A DNA stretch of 64,000 nt. Source: Acinetobacter oleivorans DR1 (GTDB lineage: Bacteria > Pseudomonadota > Gammaproteobacteria > Pseudomonadales > Moraxellaceae). Every line of letters starts with the position of its first letter. Position 1 is the first letter of the stretch. Below are positions 15,319 through 25,098 of this stretch, one piece after another. The translations under genes and the position numbers were made by a program. The notes beneath the pieces were generated by a model. That model was given only the letters and a program-made list of their open reading frames with translations. It was not told the DNA's origin and ran no database searches. The stretch is taken from contig NC_014259.1 in NCBI RefSeq assembly GCF_000196795.1, forward strand, positions 1,922,001 to 1,986,000. Direction: 5' to 3'.

Positions 15319-17058
15319 ATGTTAACTAGAAATTTTATAACTACTTCCCTTATTCTTTTTGCGGGTTTTCATCAATATGTCTATGCGATTGAAGATGTTT
15401 CTTTACCCAGTCAGGTGCTTCAAGATCAACGTTTAAAAGAGCTTAACCAGCAAATACAAGACCAGCTTGCCCAGCAAACTCCTTACCAAAACACCAAGCC
15501 ATTACAGGACTTTAAGCATCTGGTTGTTGAAGAGAGTCCATGTGTGGCGGTTAAACAAATTAGTCTTGTCCCTTTAAATGACCAGTCAGAGTCTGAACTA
15601 CAGCAATTTAACTTTGTGGTTAAAGCTATAAAAAAACACCCACAGAATGTTTTGGGTAAATGTATTGGAACCCAAAGTTTACATAACATCGTGAACTATG
15701 CCCAAAACGAACTTTTAAAAAAGGGTTTTATTACCAGTCAAATTGTCGTGAGTCCGCAAGACTTAAATCAGGGTAATTTAAACCTGAGTGTGCAAATCGG
15801 TCGCCTGAATAAAATCATAATTCAGGAAGGGAAAATTTCCTCATTACAGCTTAAGACAGGCTTGCCATTTAAAGCAGGTGACATTGTAAATCTAAAAAGG
15901 CTCGATCAGGGGTTGGAAAATCTCAAACGTGTCTATGCGGTAGATATGCAAATTGCCCCTGCAAATAGTCAAGATAAAGAATTAACGGGCTATAGCGATT
16001 TAATACTTAAACTTCAGCCACTACAAAAAGTTAATTTTAATTTAAGTGTAGATGATTCGGGTAATCAGGATACTGGTACCTATATGGGAAACATCGGGTT
16101 AGGCGTCAATAACCCATTTCATTTAAATGATATTTTATCGTTAAACGTGAGTCACTCATTAGATGACTTTCATGAAGACTTAAACCGAAGTTACTTTATT
16201 AGTTATCAATTGCCTGTTGGTTATTATGATTTAGGTCTTAGCTACAATGACTATCAATATAAGCAAACAGTCTTAGGTGCGAATGGTCCACTGCTTTACC
16301 ATGGTAACAGCCAACAAGCCAACCTGAATTTGTCTCGTGTGATTAGCCGTAGCGGGCAGCATAAAACTAGTCTGTATGGAAAACTTTATCATAAGGAAAG
16401 CCAAAGTTTTATTGATGATGTTGAGATTAATGTCTTACACCGTAGAACCTCAGGCTGGAATTTAGGGTTTCAGCATCGTCAATATTTAGGAAATGCAGTA
16501 TTAGACGGCAGCATCGATTACCGTCGTGGGATGGGGGTAGGTGCCCGAACTGCACCAGAAGAAAATATTACCAATATTGAGGGGAAACATCTTCCTGTTG
16601 AAGGTTACTCCCGTGCGCCACTTTTAAGTGCCGATCTGCGTTTTAGCACACCATTCCTTTTGCTCGAAAAACCAGCTCAATATCGCCTTAACTGGCGTGG
16701 ACAATATGCACCAAAAATTTTAGTACCGAATGACCGCTTTTATATTGGTGGTCGCTATAGCGTGCGTGGTTTTGATGGTGAGCTCATGCTTTCCGGAGAT
16801 AACGGGCAGTATGTACAGCAAGAAATTAGCTTGAATGCACCAATTCCAAATACCCAGTTTTACATGGCGGTCGATCAGGGCTGGGTTAATGGGCGTAATA
16901 GCATACCGGGTCAGCGTTATTTACTCGGGAGTGTTTTAGGGCTACGCACCTATCAAAATAGTTTTTATCTGGATGCCTTTACAGGTCGAGGGCTAATTGC
17001 ACCTGACAGCATAAAAAAAGACTGGGTTACCGGTTTTAGTATCAACCTTTCTTATTAA
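15319..17058 (+). CDS. cdiB: CdiB, two-partner secretion outer membrane transporter
   Basis: 579 residues. A signal peptide ends around residue 23 (QYVYA before IEDV). POTRA-type domains occupy roughly residues 75-230 (LNQGNLNLSVQIGRLNKI; FKAGDIVNLKRLDQGLENL). The C-terminal two-thirds is the ShlB/FhaC/HecB barrel, including the conserved motif VRGF (YSVRGFDGE), and the last strand is GFSINLSY. It exports CdiA across the outer membrane. It is followed after 24 bp by cdiA, so the three genes form one operon. The length matches other Acinetobacter CdiB proteins. Confidence 0.93.
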   Translation: MLTRNFITTSLILFAGFHQYVYAIEDVSLPSQVLQDQRLKELNQQIQDQLAQQTPYQNTKPLQDFKHLVVEESPCVAVKQISLVPLNDQSESELQQFNFVVKAIKKHPQNVLGKCIGTQSLHNIVNYAQNELLKKGFITSQIVVSPQDLNQGNLNLSVQIGRLNKIIIQEGKISSLQLKTGLPFKAGDIVNLKRLDQGLENLKRVYAVDMQIAPANSQDKELTGYSDLILKLQPLQKVNFNLSVDDSGNQDTGTYMGNIGLGVNNPFHLNDILSLNVSHSLDDFHEDLNRSYFISYQLPVGYYDLGLSYNDYQYKQTVLGANGPLLYHGNSQQANLNLSRVISRSGQHKTSLYGKLYHKESQSFIDDVEINVLHRRTSGWNLGFQHRQYLGNAVLDGSIDYRRGMGVGARTAPEENITNIEGKHLPVEGYSRAPLLSADLRFSTPFLLLEKPAQYRLNWRGQYAPKILVPNDRFYIGGRYSVRGFDGELMLSGDNGQYVQQEISLNAPIPNTQFYMAVDQGWVNGRNSIPGQRYLLGSVLGLRTYQNSFYLDAFTGRGLIAPDSIKKDWVTGFSINLSY

Positions 17059-17082
17059 TTTACTTTAGAAAAGACTTAATTC

Positions 17083-20000
17083 ATGAACAAGAATAGTTAT
17101 CGCATTATTTATAGCAAAGCACGTCAAATGTTTGTGGCGGTGGCCGAAAATGTACGAAGCCAAACCAAGGCATCAGGCCAAAGTGAAGCAAGTACCCAGA
17201 GCAATATTAATAACACTGAATCTCAGGCATTTCATCAACTCTGGCAAGTGAAAGCATTGGTTGCCAGTATAAGTTTGTGGATGCCTTTAGCACCTGTCTA
17301 TGCGGGTATTGTGGCGGATAGTGCAGCAAATGCTGCGAATAGAGCAGTGATTGGTGCTGGTAAGAACTCGGCTGGTACAGTTGTTCCTGTCGTTAATATT
17401 CAAACTCCCAAAAATGGGATATCTCATAATATTTATAAACAGTTTGATGTACTGGCTGAAGGTGCCGTCCTGAATAACAGCCGCCAAGGGGCTACGACAC
17501 AAACGGTAGGAAACGTTGCAGCCAACCCGTTTTTAGCTACAGGTGAAGCACGAGTTATTTTAAATGAAGTAAATTCATCAGCGGCTTCACGCTTTGAAGG
17601 GAACTTGGAAGTTGCAGGGCAAATGGCAGATGTGATTATTGCCAACCCATCTGGTATTAGTATTAAAGGTGGTGGCTTTATTAATGCCAACAAGGCAATT
17701 TTCACCACAGGTAAACCTCAGTTAAATGCTGATGGTAGTATCAAGCAGTTTACGGTTGACCAAGGAAAAATTACGGTTTCAGCAAACCCTAATTCTAAAT
17801 TTGGACTAGGTGGAAATAATAACGATGCAAATTATGTAGACCTCTATGCGCGTGCATTAGAACTTAGTGCTGAACTACGTGCTAAAAATGATATTCAGGT
17901 CATTGCCGGGGCGAATAATGTCAGTGCAGATTTACAGGATGTTACTGCTAAAACTGGTACTGGAACCGCACCGACATTGGCGGTAGATGTTAAAGCGCTG
18001 GGTGGGATGTATGCCAATAATATTTACTTGATGGGAACTGAAAAAGGTTTGGGCGTGACTAACGCAGGGACTATTCAGGCAGTAAATAATCTGGTGATTA
18101 CCAGTGCCGGAAAAATTGAACACAGTGGCACAATCAGTTCGACCAGTAAAACCCAAGGTTTAGTGAACATACAAACAACGGGTACTGATGCAGCTGCCGA
18201 TATCAACTCATCAGGCAGTATTAACAGTAATAGCATGCTAAATATCGATTCAGGTAATAATCTGAATGTAAATGCTAAAGAAATTCTTATTAATGTCGGT
18301 AGCCTGGCTTCATCACCTTTAATCGTTAATGCCAAAGGTAATATCAATCTGGCTGCTGATACCCGCATTATGGATGACTCACAAGGTGGAGATGTCTATA
18401 TTGATGCAGCGAATATCAATCTTGCCGCTGGATCAGAACTCAAAAGTAACCGTGGTACAGCAACCATACAAGTACAAAAAGACTTGGTTGCAGCAAAAGG
18501 CGCAAAACTGATTGCTGCCAAAGATTTAAATGTTTTAAGTAACGGTAAGTTATCACTTACAGAGAACCATATACAGGCATCATTAGGTTCAATCAATCTA
18601 CAAGCAAATTCGGCTAATACCCAAAACTTGATTGATCTTCAAGGCGGAACGATTTATGCGGGTAAAGATCTAAACCTGTATAGTTCAGGAGATCTGAATC
18701 TAAAGAATCTTGGATTTTCACTTGAAAATGCTGCAACCAGAGTTAAAAACATTAAAGCCTATAGTGGACGTGATCTGGTCTGGAATAATGCTGACAAGGC
18801 ACTTCCCCTTATTACAGGTATGGTTCAACTTGATGCAGCCAATAATTTAACCGTTACAGCAAAAGAAATTTCCAATAAAGACAGTATCCAACTCCATGCC
18901 AATCAAATAACACTCAATAGTGCACTGACGTCACAAAAAAATATTGATGTGAGTTCCGAAATTGCTGATCTTGTTTTAAGTCAGGCACTCAAGGCTCAAG
19001 GTGATATTAATCTAACCGCACTTGCTGGTGGAGTTACTGCAAATAGCTTAAAGGCCACATCTTCGGCTGGAAAGATTTCTATACTTGCTAATAAAAATAT
19101 AAATTTAAACTCGACCCAGACAACCAAGGCGATGCCTTCAGCTGATAAAGATGAATTAACAACTGATCAGACGGTTATTAGTGGTTTAAGAGGCGTAACG
19201 CTTGGCTCGATTGGTGATGGCACCGTTAACTTGCAATCAGTACAAGTTAATGCGAGTCAGGGCGATATATTAGTTTCGAGTAATAATGGAATCAATCTAA
19301 AAGTTAATAATGATGTAGTTGTTACTGGGGATACGGGCCGATTTAAAACGGTAAATAATGTTCTAAAGGGACAAACTGTTTCGATAGAAAATAGTAAATC
19401 TGATATTAAAATCCAAAATACAGACCTCAGCTCTACGGTTGGTAAACTTGCGATCAATAGTAGAGCAGGTATGAGCACAATTATCGACAGTGTATTAACA
19501 TCAAAAGGTAATACCGAACTCTATGCAAAAGATTTACTGACTTTACAGGGTGTGAATGCTACATCAGACCAGCATCTGGCGGTAAGCTCTGGTCGTACGG
19601 TTTATAGCAATGCTGAGTATACGCCAGCGACCAAATGGATTGCGGATAAAGTCACTAACTTAACATCTAAGGGTGTGACCTCTGTAACGGCTACAGGAAA
19701 CCAAGTATTACAAAATACAAATTTAACAGGTGGAGCGGTTTTATTAGAGGCGGGTGGTTTTATTGCAGGCCAGACTGGATTGAACTTAAATGCGGTCGGA
19801 AGTGATTTACTCAAGAATGATACAAAGTTAAATAGCCTGAATGGTGATTTAACAATTCAAACCAATTCTAACTTAACGATTGATCCAAAAGTTTATAGTT
19901 TAAAAGCAGTGGGTGATATTGAACTTGTTTCTAAAACCGGTACTTTAACTTTAAAAGGCTATGGAGGAACAACTGGTAATGGATCAGAACAAGTTATTAA

Positions 20001-23000
20001 GTTGGATACAGCAAATGGCGGTATCAATTTAGAAGGTGCTAAAGTTGATGTTCAAGGTTCACAGTTAACAGCACAAAAAGATATTAAGATCGTCTCGACA
20101 AATGGTGACTTGGTGGTTGATGGAGTTAGAAATACAATTACTAATCAACATACTGATGAATATAAGGCAAAAATAACAAAGCTAGATGAAGAGATAAAAA
20201 TATTACAAAAGTCGAGTGACTATGAGGCCATAATTGCATTCTTTATGAAAGAGGCTCTTAAAGTCTATGCAAGAATTAGTTCGGGAGAATTAATAGAAGG
20301 AAGCCCTGAAATGGAGAGAGAGCTTCAAAAAGCTCTTCAAAAGACGACTAAGGAATTCCCAGAATACGTTTCAAAATATGGTCCGCTAAGAGACCAAAAA
20401 GATTTTTATTCAGAAATGATAAAACTATTTAACGTAGGTTACGTAAATGGAGAAGTACACTCTGGTTCAAAAATTATCAGCAACACAGGCAACATCCAGC
20501 TCGTATCTAATAAAGGTTTAAGTATAAGTGGTTCATCAATTGATGCGAAAGATGGAAAGGTCAATTTTGAAGCTGCTGGAACCTTAGATGGTGAGGGATA
20601 TAATATTCAAGGAAAATACAATAACCCTACTGAAAACAGTGTAAAAAAAGGTGTTATTAAAGGCAGTATTATTATTGACGCTAACCAAGACTCATATGAG
20701 CAAGGAAGTCCTTCTGATAATGATTATCGTTGGTTTAGTCCAGTAAGTCCTACAACTATTAATGGAACTAAAGGTGTTTCTATAAAAGCTACAGGCAAGC
20801 AGAGTACAGATAATTTAATTTTACAAGGCGTGGCAATTACCTCAGAAAATGATGTAGATATTGAAGCTTATAAAAATATAATTTTTGATGTTGCAATTAA
20901 TAATAGTTTTAATAAATCTCAGAAGACTGAGACCAAAAGTAAATGGTATGGCAAAAAGAAAACGATTACCACAACGCAGACTGATGAGAAAAGTGGTGGC
21001 TTATCCGTCGATATTGATGCAAAAAATATTAATATTAAGAGTCAAGCAAAGAATACGCCTGCTATGAGTGGTCAGAATCGTACTAGTATTGATATGTATT
21101 CAAGTCAACTAACCGCGATTGATGGAAAAATTAATATTCAGGCAGGTGGTGATCTAAACTTTTTAACTGCTGATGATGTATCACTGAATACAACAGATAT
21201 CAGTAAAAAAAGTTCATTTCTTGGTGTCAAACTGAATAAGTCACATACCACGAATACGCGGAATGTGAAATCAGAATTACCTGCAGAATTAAATGCCGAT
21301 TATATCGGAACCAAGTCTGGATTTGATACTCGTTTAACAGGAACTGTATTCAACTATCTAGAAGGAGCAGAAATCCAAGCGGGCGGGACTATTACTTTGG
21401 AGGGAGCCTCGACTACTGTTACAGAAACTCTAAAAAAAGAGAGTAATAGTGTTGTTTGGCAGTCAATGCAAGATAAAGGCTCAATTACTGAAACTGCTCA
21501 ATTACCAAGTTTTAACGGTCCAGTCTTACCTACTTTTAAAGCCGCTGGTGGTTTAAGTGTACAAGTTCCAATTAGTGAAAAAGACGCTAATAAAGTTGAG
21601 TTGCGGGATGAAATTCTAAAACTGGCTAATCAGCCAGGTAATGCATATCTCAAAGAATTAGTTAACCGAAAAGATGTTGATTGGCAAACAGTTTTATTAA
21701 CCCAAAAAGATTGGGACTATAAATCACAAGGTTTAACAGGTGCTGGGGCAGCAATTATTGTCATCATTGTAACAATTGTTACGATGGGTTCAGGTACGGC
21801 GGCGGCGGCTGGTGCAGCAGGAGGAGCTGCTGCAAGCGGTACTACTGTTGGACTTGGCGCAAGCATGCTCGGTGCTGCTGGCGTTACTACAACTGCAGCT
21901 GGAGCAATCGTTCCATCAGCTCTAGGTGCCATGGCAAATGCCGCAATTACCAGTCTGGCAGCTCAAGCAAGTATTGGTTTGATTAATAACGGCGGAGATA
22001 TTGGTAAAACACTAAAAGATTTAGGAAGTAAAGATTCTATTAAGAATTTAGCAGCATCTGTAGTTACTGCTGGACTAATGAGCCAAGTAGGCACCACTTT
22101 AAATATTAAATTAAATGATATGCCTCGGCTAGAGAGACTGACTAATAATTTCATACAAGGTGTTGGTTCTAATATTATTAGTAGTAGCATTCAAGGTAAT
22201 AACCTATCTGATAATTTAAATGCTATTATCTTATCAGGATTAACCAATGCTCTACATGCTGAAGTAGCACAAGGAATAGGAGAAAACTTTTCCCCTTTAT
22301 TAAAAGATAATCCTGATCTTTTTGATAAGGTACTTCATAAAATTATTCATATCGCAGCAGGTTGTGCTATAGGCAGTGTACAAAAACAATGTGAGGCGGG
22401 CGCAATTGGTGCTGGAGTTGGCGAAATTCTTGCAGAGGCTATGGTTAATGATAATTTAAATAATCAAACTCCTATTAATGAGTTAGAAATTAAAAATTAT
22501 GGAAAGTTGTTATCAGGAATAATCTCTGCATATGCTGGATATGATGTTAATACTGCTGCAAATGCAGCAGAAACAGTCATTGAGAATAATGCATTCGTGA
22601 GTGCTAAAGTTAAACTGGAAGGTGCTAAAAGGAGCTGTACAGATGCTGGATTCGCCTATGGTTCTAGTGGCTGTAAAGAGTTTTTAACTAAAAAATATGA
22701 AATGCAACCCGCATTACGCAATGCTTTAGTACAAAGTAAAGTTTCTGAAATTATTTTTGAAACACTTGAAGATGTAACTCCTATTTGGGGGAATATAAAA
22801 GCATTTAGAGATGCTGAAACTAAAACTGATTATTTTGTTGCTGGTATAACGGTTTTCCCTATAGCTAAATGGGTAAACTCAGGCAAAAAAGTAATTACTT
22901 TAATTTTAAAAGATGGTAGTGAAGTTGATGCCATTATTTCAAGTGCGGGTACAGGATACCGTATTTATGTACCACAAGTTGGCAAAGATATTACTGAGCA

Positions 23001-23532
23001 AATGGCTAAAGGAAAAACAGTAACATCTACAACTTTTAAACCTGGTGCACGACAAACAATTAATAATATTAAAGGTGTGGATAAATCAGGGAATAACTGG
23101 TCGGTTAATTTAATTGGTGACGGTACCAAAATGAATAAAGCGGCTCAAGTAACTTATATAGATGTTAGTCCTGCAGGTGTGAAAACTACTAAAATGGCCA
23201 ATATTCCTTATGATAGTAGAGGTTTACCTATTTTTGATGATATTGCTAAATTTACGACACCAATTACTACACATAAGACGGAATCTACACAATTTAAGTA
23301 TGCAAGCTTATCACTATGGGAAGCTATACAGAAAGGTCAAATCAACTCAAGTCAATTTACAAGTGAGCAGCTAAAGCAAATACAAGCTGGGGCTAGTAAA
23401 ATAAAGGGTTATACTTGGCATCATAACGCTCAATCCGGACCAAATAACATGCAGTTATTACCAGAAGTTGTACATGATGCAGTTAAGCATATTGGCCAAG
23501 ATTCATTAAAAAAAGGGGTAATTATTAAATGA
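17083..23532 (+). CDS. cdiA: CdiA, contact-dependent inhibition effector with WHH-type nuclease tip
   Basis: 2149 residues. An extended signal peptide region (MNKNSYRIIYSKARQMFVAV) leads to a cleavage region near VYAG. The TPS secretion domain spans about residues 65-260, with NEVNS and IIANPSGI. A long filamentous-haemagglutinin repeat region follows. A very hydrophobic Gly/Ala segment (about 1550-1600) precedes the pre-toxin region. An IENN motif (about 1833-1836), equivalent to the VENN boundary, starts a roughly 315-residue variable C-terminus. That tip ends with WHHN at about 2112-2115 and PEVVHDAVKHIG, typical of WHH nucleases of the HNH/EndoVII superfamily. It is expected to cut DNA in contacted sibling cells. 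It overlaps cdiI by 4 bp. Confidence 0.93.
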   Translation: MNKNSYRIIYSKARQMFVAVAENVRSQTKASGQSEASTQSNINNTESQAFHQLWQVKALVASISLWMPLAPVYAGIVADSAANAANRAVIGAGKNSAGTVVPVVNIQTPKNGISHNIYKQFDVLAEGAVLNNSRQGATTQTVGNVAANPFLATGEARVILNEVNSSAASRFEGNLEVAGQMADVIIANPSGISIKGGGFINANKAIFTTGKPQLNADGSIKQFTVDQGKITVSANPNSKFGLGGNNNDANYVDLYARALELSAELRAKNDIQVIAGANNVSADLQDVTAKTGTGTAPTLAVDVKALGGMYANNIYLMGTEKGLGVTNAGTIQAVNNLVITSAGKIEHSGTISSTSKTQGLVNIQTTGTDAAADINSSGSINSNSMLNIDSGNNLNVNAKEILINVGSLASSPLIVNAKGNINLAADTRIMDDSQGGDVYIDAANINLAAGSELKSNRGTATIQVQKDLVAAKGAKLIAAKDLNVLSNGKLSLTENHIQASLGSINLQANSANTQNLIDLQGGTIYAGKDLNLYSSGDLNLKNLGFSLENAATRVKNIKAYSGRDLVWNNADKALPLITGMVQLDAANNLTVTAKEISNKDSIQLHANQITLNSALTSQKNIDVSSEIADLVLSQALKAQGDINLTALAGGVTANSLKATSSAGKISILANKNINLNSTQTTKAMPSADKDELTTDQTVISGLRGVTLGSIGDGTVNLQSVQVNASQGDILVSSNNGINLKVNNDVVVTGDTGRFKTVNNVLKGQTVSIENSKSDIKIQNTDLSSTVGKLAINSRAGMSTIIDSVLTSKGNTELYAKDLLTLQGVNATSDQHLAVSSGRTVYSNAEYTPATKWIADKVTNLTSKGVTSVTATGNQVLQNTNLTGGAVLLEAGGFIAGQTGLNLNAVGSDLLKNDTKLNSLNGDLTIQTNSNLTIDPKVYSLKAVGDIELVSKTGTLTLKGYGGTTGNGSEQVIKLDTANGGINLEGAKVDVQGSQLTAQKDIKIVSTNGDLVVDGVRNTITNQHTDEYKAKITKLDEEIKILQKSSDYEAIIAFFMKEALKVYARISSGELIEGSPEMERELQKALQKTTKEFPEYVSKYGPLRDQKDFYSEMIKLFNVGYVNGEVHSGSKIISNTGNIQLVSNKGLSISGSSIDAKDGKVNFEAAGTLDGEGYNIQGKYNNPTENSVKKGVIKGSIIIDANQDSYEQGSPSDNDYRWFSPVSPTTINGTKGVSIKATGKQSTDNLILQGVAITSENDVDIEAYKNIIFDVAINNSFNKSQKTETKSKWYGKKKTITTTQTDEKSGGLSVDIDAKNINIKSQAKNTPAMSGQNRTSIDMYSSQLTAIDGKINIQAGGDLNFLTADDVSLNTTDISKKSSFLGVKLNKSHTTNTRNVKSELPAELNADYIGTKSGFDTRLTGTVFNYLEGAEIQAGGTITLEGASTTVTETLKKESNSVVWQSMQDKGSITETAQLPSFNGPVLPTFKAAGGLSVQVPISEKDANKVELRDEILKLANQPGNAYLKELVNRKDVDWQTVLLTQKDWDYKSQGLTGAGAAIIVIIVTIVTMGSGTAAAAGAAGGAAASGTTVGLGASMLGAAGVTTTAAGAIVPSALGAMANAAITSLAAQASIGLINNGGDIGKTLKDLGSKDSIKNLAASVVTAGLMSQVGTTLNIKLNDMPRLERLTNNFIQGVGSNIISSSIQGNNLSDNLNAIILSGLTNALHAEVAQGIGENFSPLLKDNPDLFDKVLHKIIHIAAGCAIGSVQKQCEAGAIGAGVGEILAEAMVNDNLNNQTPINELEIKNYGKLLSGIISAYAGYDVNTAANAAETVIENNAFVSAKVKLEGAKRSCTDAGFAYGSSGCKEFLTKKYEMQPALRNALVQSKVSEIIFETLEDVTPIWGNIKAFRDAETKTDYFVAGITVFPIAKWVNSGKKVITLILKDGSEVDAIISSAGTGYRIYVPQVGKDITEQMAKGKTVTSTTFKPGARQTINNIKGVDKSGNNWSVNLIGDGTKMNKAAQVTYIDVSPAGVKTTKMANIPYDSRGLPIFDDIAKFTTPITTHKTESTQFKYASLSLWEAIQKGQINSSQFTSEQLKQIQAGASKIKGYTWHHNAQSGPNNMQLLPEVVHDAVKHIGQDSLKKGVIIK

Positions 23533-24011
23533 TGATGCAAGATATTGGTGATCAATACCCAAATGGTACAATCGATAAAGAAGTTATTGAGAGTTTTGCG
23601 TTGAGTTTAGGTGTGACTTTTCCACCAGAATACATTGAACTTATTTCTAAACATGATGGGCTTTATCCTGAAATTTCTGACTTCGACTATGTAGATACTG
23701 ATGGGGAGCTGAATATCAGTACAGTTGAATTAGGAGGATATTTGCATGAGCCACGTATAGAGGGGATGCAATTTCCTGAAGGTGATGATGATTATGAGGG
23801 AAAGCTCATAGGATTTGGAGCGACACCTGGTGGAAATTTTATTTGTTTTGATTACAGACTTCCTTGGATCAAAGATCAACCAAAAATCGTACTTGTTTTA
23901 CATGATGACTTCTATGATTCTGGAAAAAATGAAGGTAAAAGAAAGGTTCTATATCTAGCAGATAACTTTGTACACTTTATAAATTCTTTACATGAATTTA
24001 TTGAGTACTAA
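23529..24011 (+). CDS. cdiI: CdiI immunity protein, SMI1/KNR4 (SUKH) family
   Basis: 160 acidic residues, three Met codons at the start, overlapping the cdiA stop as ATGA. The segment ESFALSLGVTFPPEYIELISKHDG is the SUKH N-terminal signature (LG..LP..Y..L...G). Later GKLIGFGATPGGNFICFDYR and the NFVHFINSLHEF tail fit the same fold. SUKH proteins commonly neutralise HNH/EndoVII toxins, including WHH types, so it should bind the CdiA tip and protect the producer. Confidence 0.88.
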   Translation: MMMQDIGDQYPNGTIDKEVIESFALSLGVTFPPEYIELISKHDGLYPEISDFDYVDTDGELNISTVELGGYLHEPRIEGMQFPEGDDDYEGKLIGFGATPGGNFICFDYRLPWIKDQPKIVLVLHDDFYDSGKNEGKRKVLYLADNFVHFINSLHEFIEY

Positions 24012-24050
24012 TCTCTAAATATATAATTTATTTACAGTAAATTGACTATA

Positions 24051-24080
24051 AAAAGAGGCCATTAGTTGGTCTCTTTTTTT
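24051..24080. terminator. bidirectional terminator
   Basis: AAAAGAGGCC / GGTCTCTTTT (one wobble) and a T run. It lies between convergent cdiI and the LysR gene. Confidence 0.8.
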
Positions 24081-24996
24081 AACTTCCAATAATCCGCTTC
24101 TCAAGCATCTCCATAAAAGTTTTTAAAATAATATTGTGGTTTTTGCCTTTATGAGTAATTAAACAAATGGGTGTGCTGTAATGCATTTTTTCTTTTGAAA
24201 CAGCTTGCATAAAACCATCTTCAACCCATTTTTTTGCATAGTGGTCGGGTAAAAAACCTAAGAATTTTCCTGTTAAAATCAGAAATGCAATTCCTTCACG
24301 GTCACTTGCTGTCGCTTTACAGTCTAAAAGCTGATGCAACTTTGCTGCTTCAGGTGTAATTGCATAATTGGGAAGTACAGCTTGCCATTCTTTTAATTCA
24401 TCTAAATCCATCTTGCTACATTTGCCAAACAAGGGATGGTTTTTACCGCAATATAAAAATGAACTTTCGCTATATAAGTTAAAATAGTCTAGGCCAGACA
24501 GCGGAGTCACAAGGGGAATTGCTCCCGCATGTAAACGGTTATCTAGCACACGACACTCAATATCTGAAAGCGTACTCATGCTAATGTTAATGATTACTTC
24601 AGAATGTTCTTCGGCGAGTTGTGCCAGCGTATTGGTAATGTAGCCACTTGGCATGGTCACGAGGTTATTAATAATACCTATATTAAATTCGCCCTTTAGA
24701 CGGTTGTGCATTTGATTGACTTTAGAGCGAAAGTCTTCGATAGAGGCGGTGAGCACTTCTATATATTCTAAAATTTCACGACCTTCATCAGTCAATGCAA
24801 ACCCTGCGCGGCCACGTTGGCATAACCGAATGCCTAGACGGTTTTCTAAATCACTCATATGCAAACTAATTGCAGAACGACTAATACCAAGAATACTTTC
24901 GGCAGACGTAAAGCTGTGACAGTCACAAACCGTTTTAAATATTTTAAGTAATTTAATATCAAAATCAGTGACTTGATTTAATTTTTTAGGTTTCAT
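24079..24996 (-). CDS. LysR-family regulator of the transaminase operon
   Basis: 305 residues. The N-terminal helix-turn-helix is DIKLLKIFKTVCDCHSFTSA then LGISRSAISLHMSDLENRLG. The remainder is the periplasmic-binding-like effector domain (FNIGIINNLVTMPSGY; GKFLGFLPDHYA). It is divergent from the aminotransferase gene with a LysR-type box between them, so it is the likely activator of the 25099-29595 genes. Its last 70 bp occur as two extra partial copies at 12346-12416 and 14960-15005, showing that its 3' end was used as the junction of the inserted RTX-CDI region. Confidence 0.88.
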   Translation of the reverse strand: MKPKKLNQVTDFDIKLLKIFKTVCDCHSFTSAESILGISRSAISLHMSDLENRLGIRLCQRGRAGFALTDEGREILEYIEVLTASIEDFRSKVNQMHNRLKGEFNIGIINNLVTMPSGYITNTLAQLAEEHSEVIINISMSTLSDIECRVLDNRLHAGAIPLVTPLSGLDYFNLYSESSFLYCGKNHPLFGKCSKMDLDELKEWQAVLPNYAITPEAAKLHQLLDCKATASDREGIAFLILTGKFLGFLPDHYAKKWVEDGFMQAVSKEKMHYSTPICLITHKGKNHNIILKTFMEMLEKRIIGS

Positions 24997-25026
24997 TTAG
25001 TTTTGTTTTTTTAAATCTAAACTCAA

Positions 25027-25043
25027 GATAATTTGAATTTATC
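25027..25043. promoter_or_regulatory. candidate LysR box
   Basis: GATAA-N7-TTATC inverted repeat containing a T-N11-A core, in the divergent gap between the LysR gene and the aminotransferase. Confidence 0.5.
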
Positions 25044-25098
25044 AAAACTATAGTGCTATGTACACTCAAAAAATAGCCTCAAAACAAGAAGAGTGATT

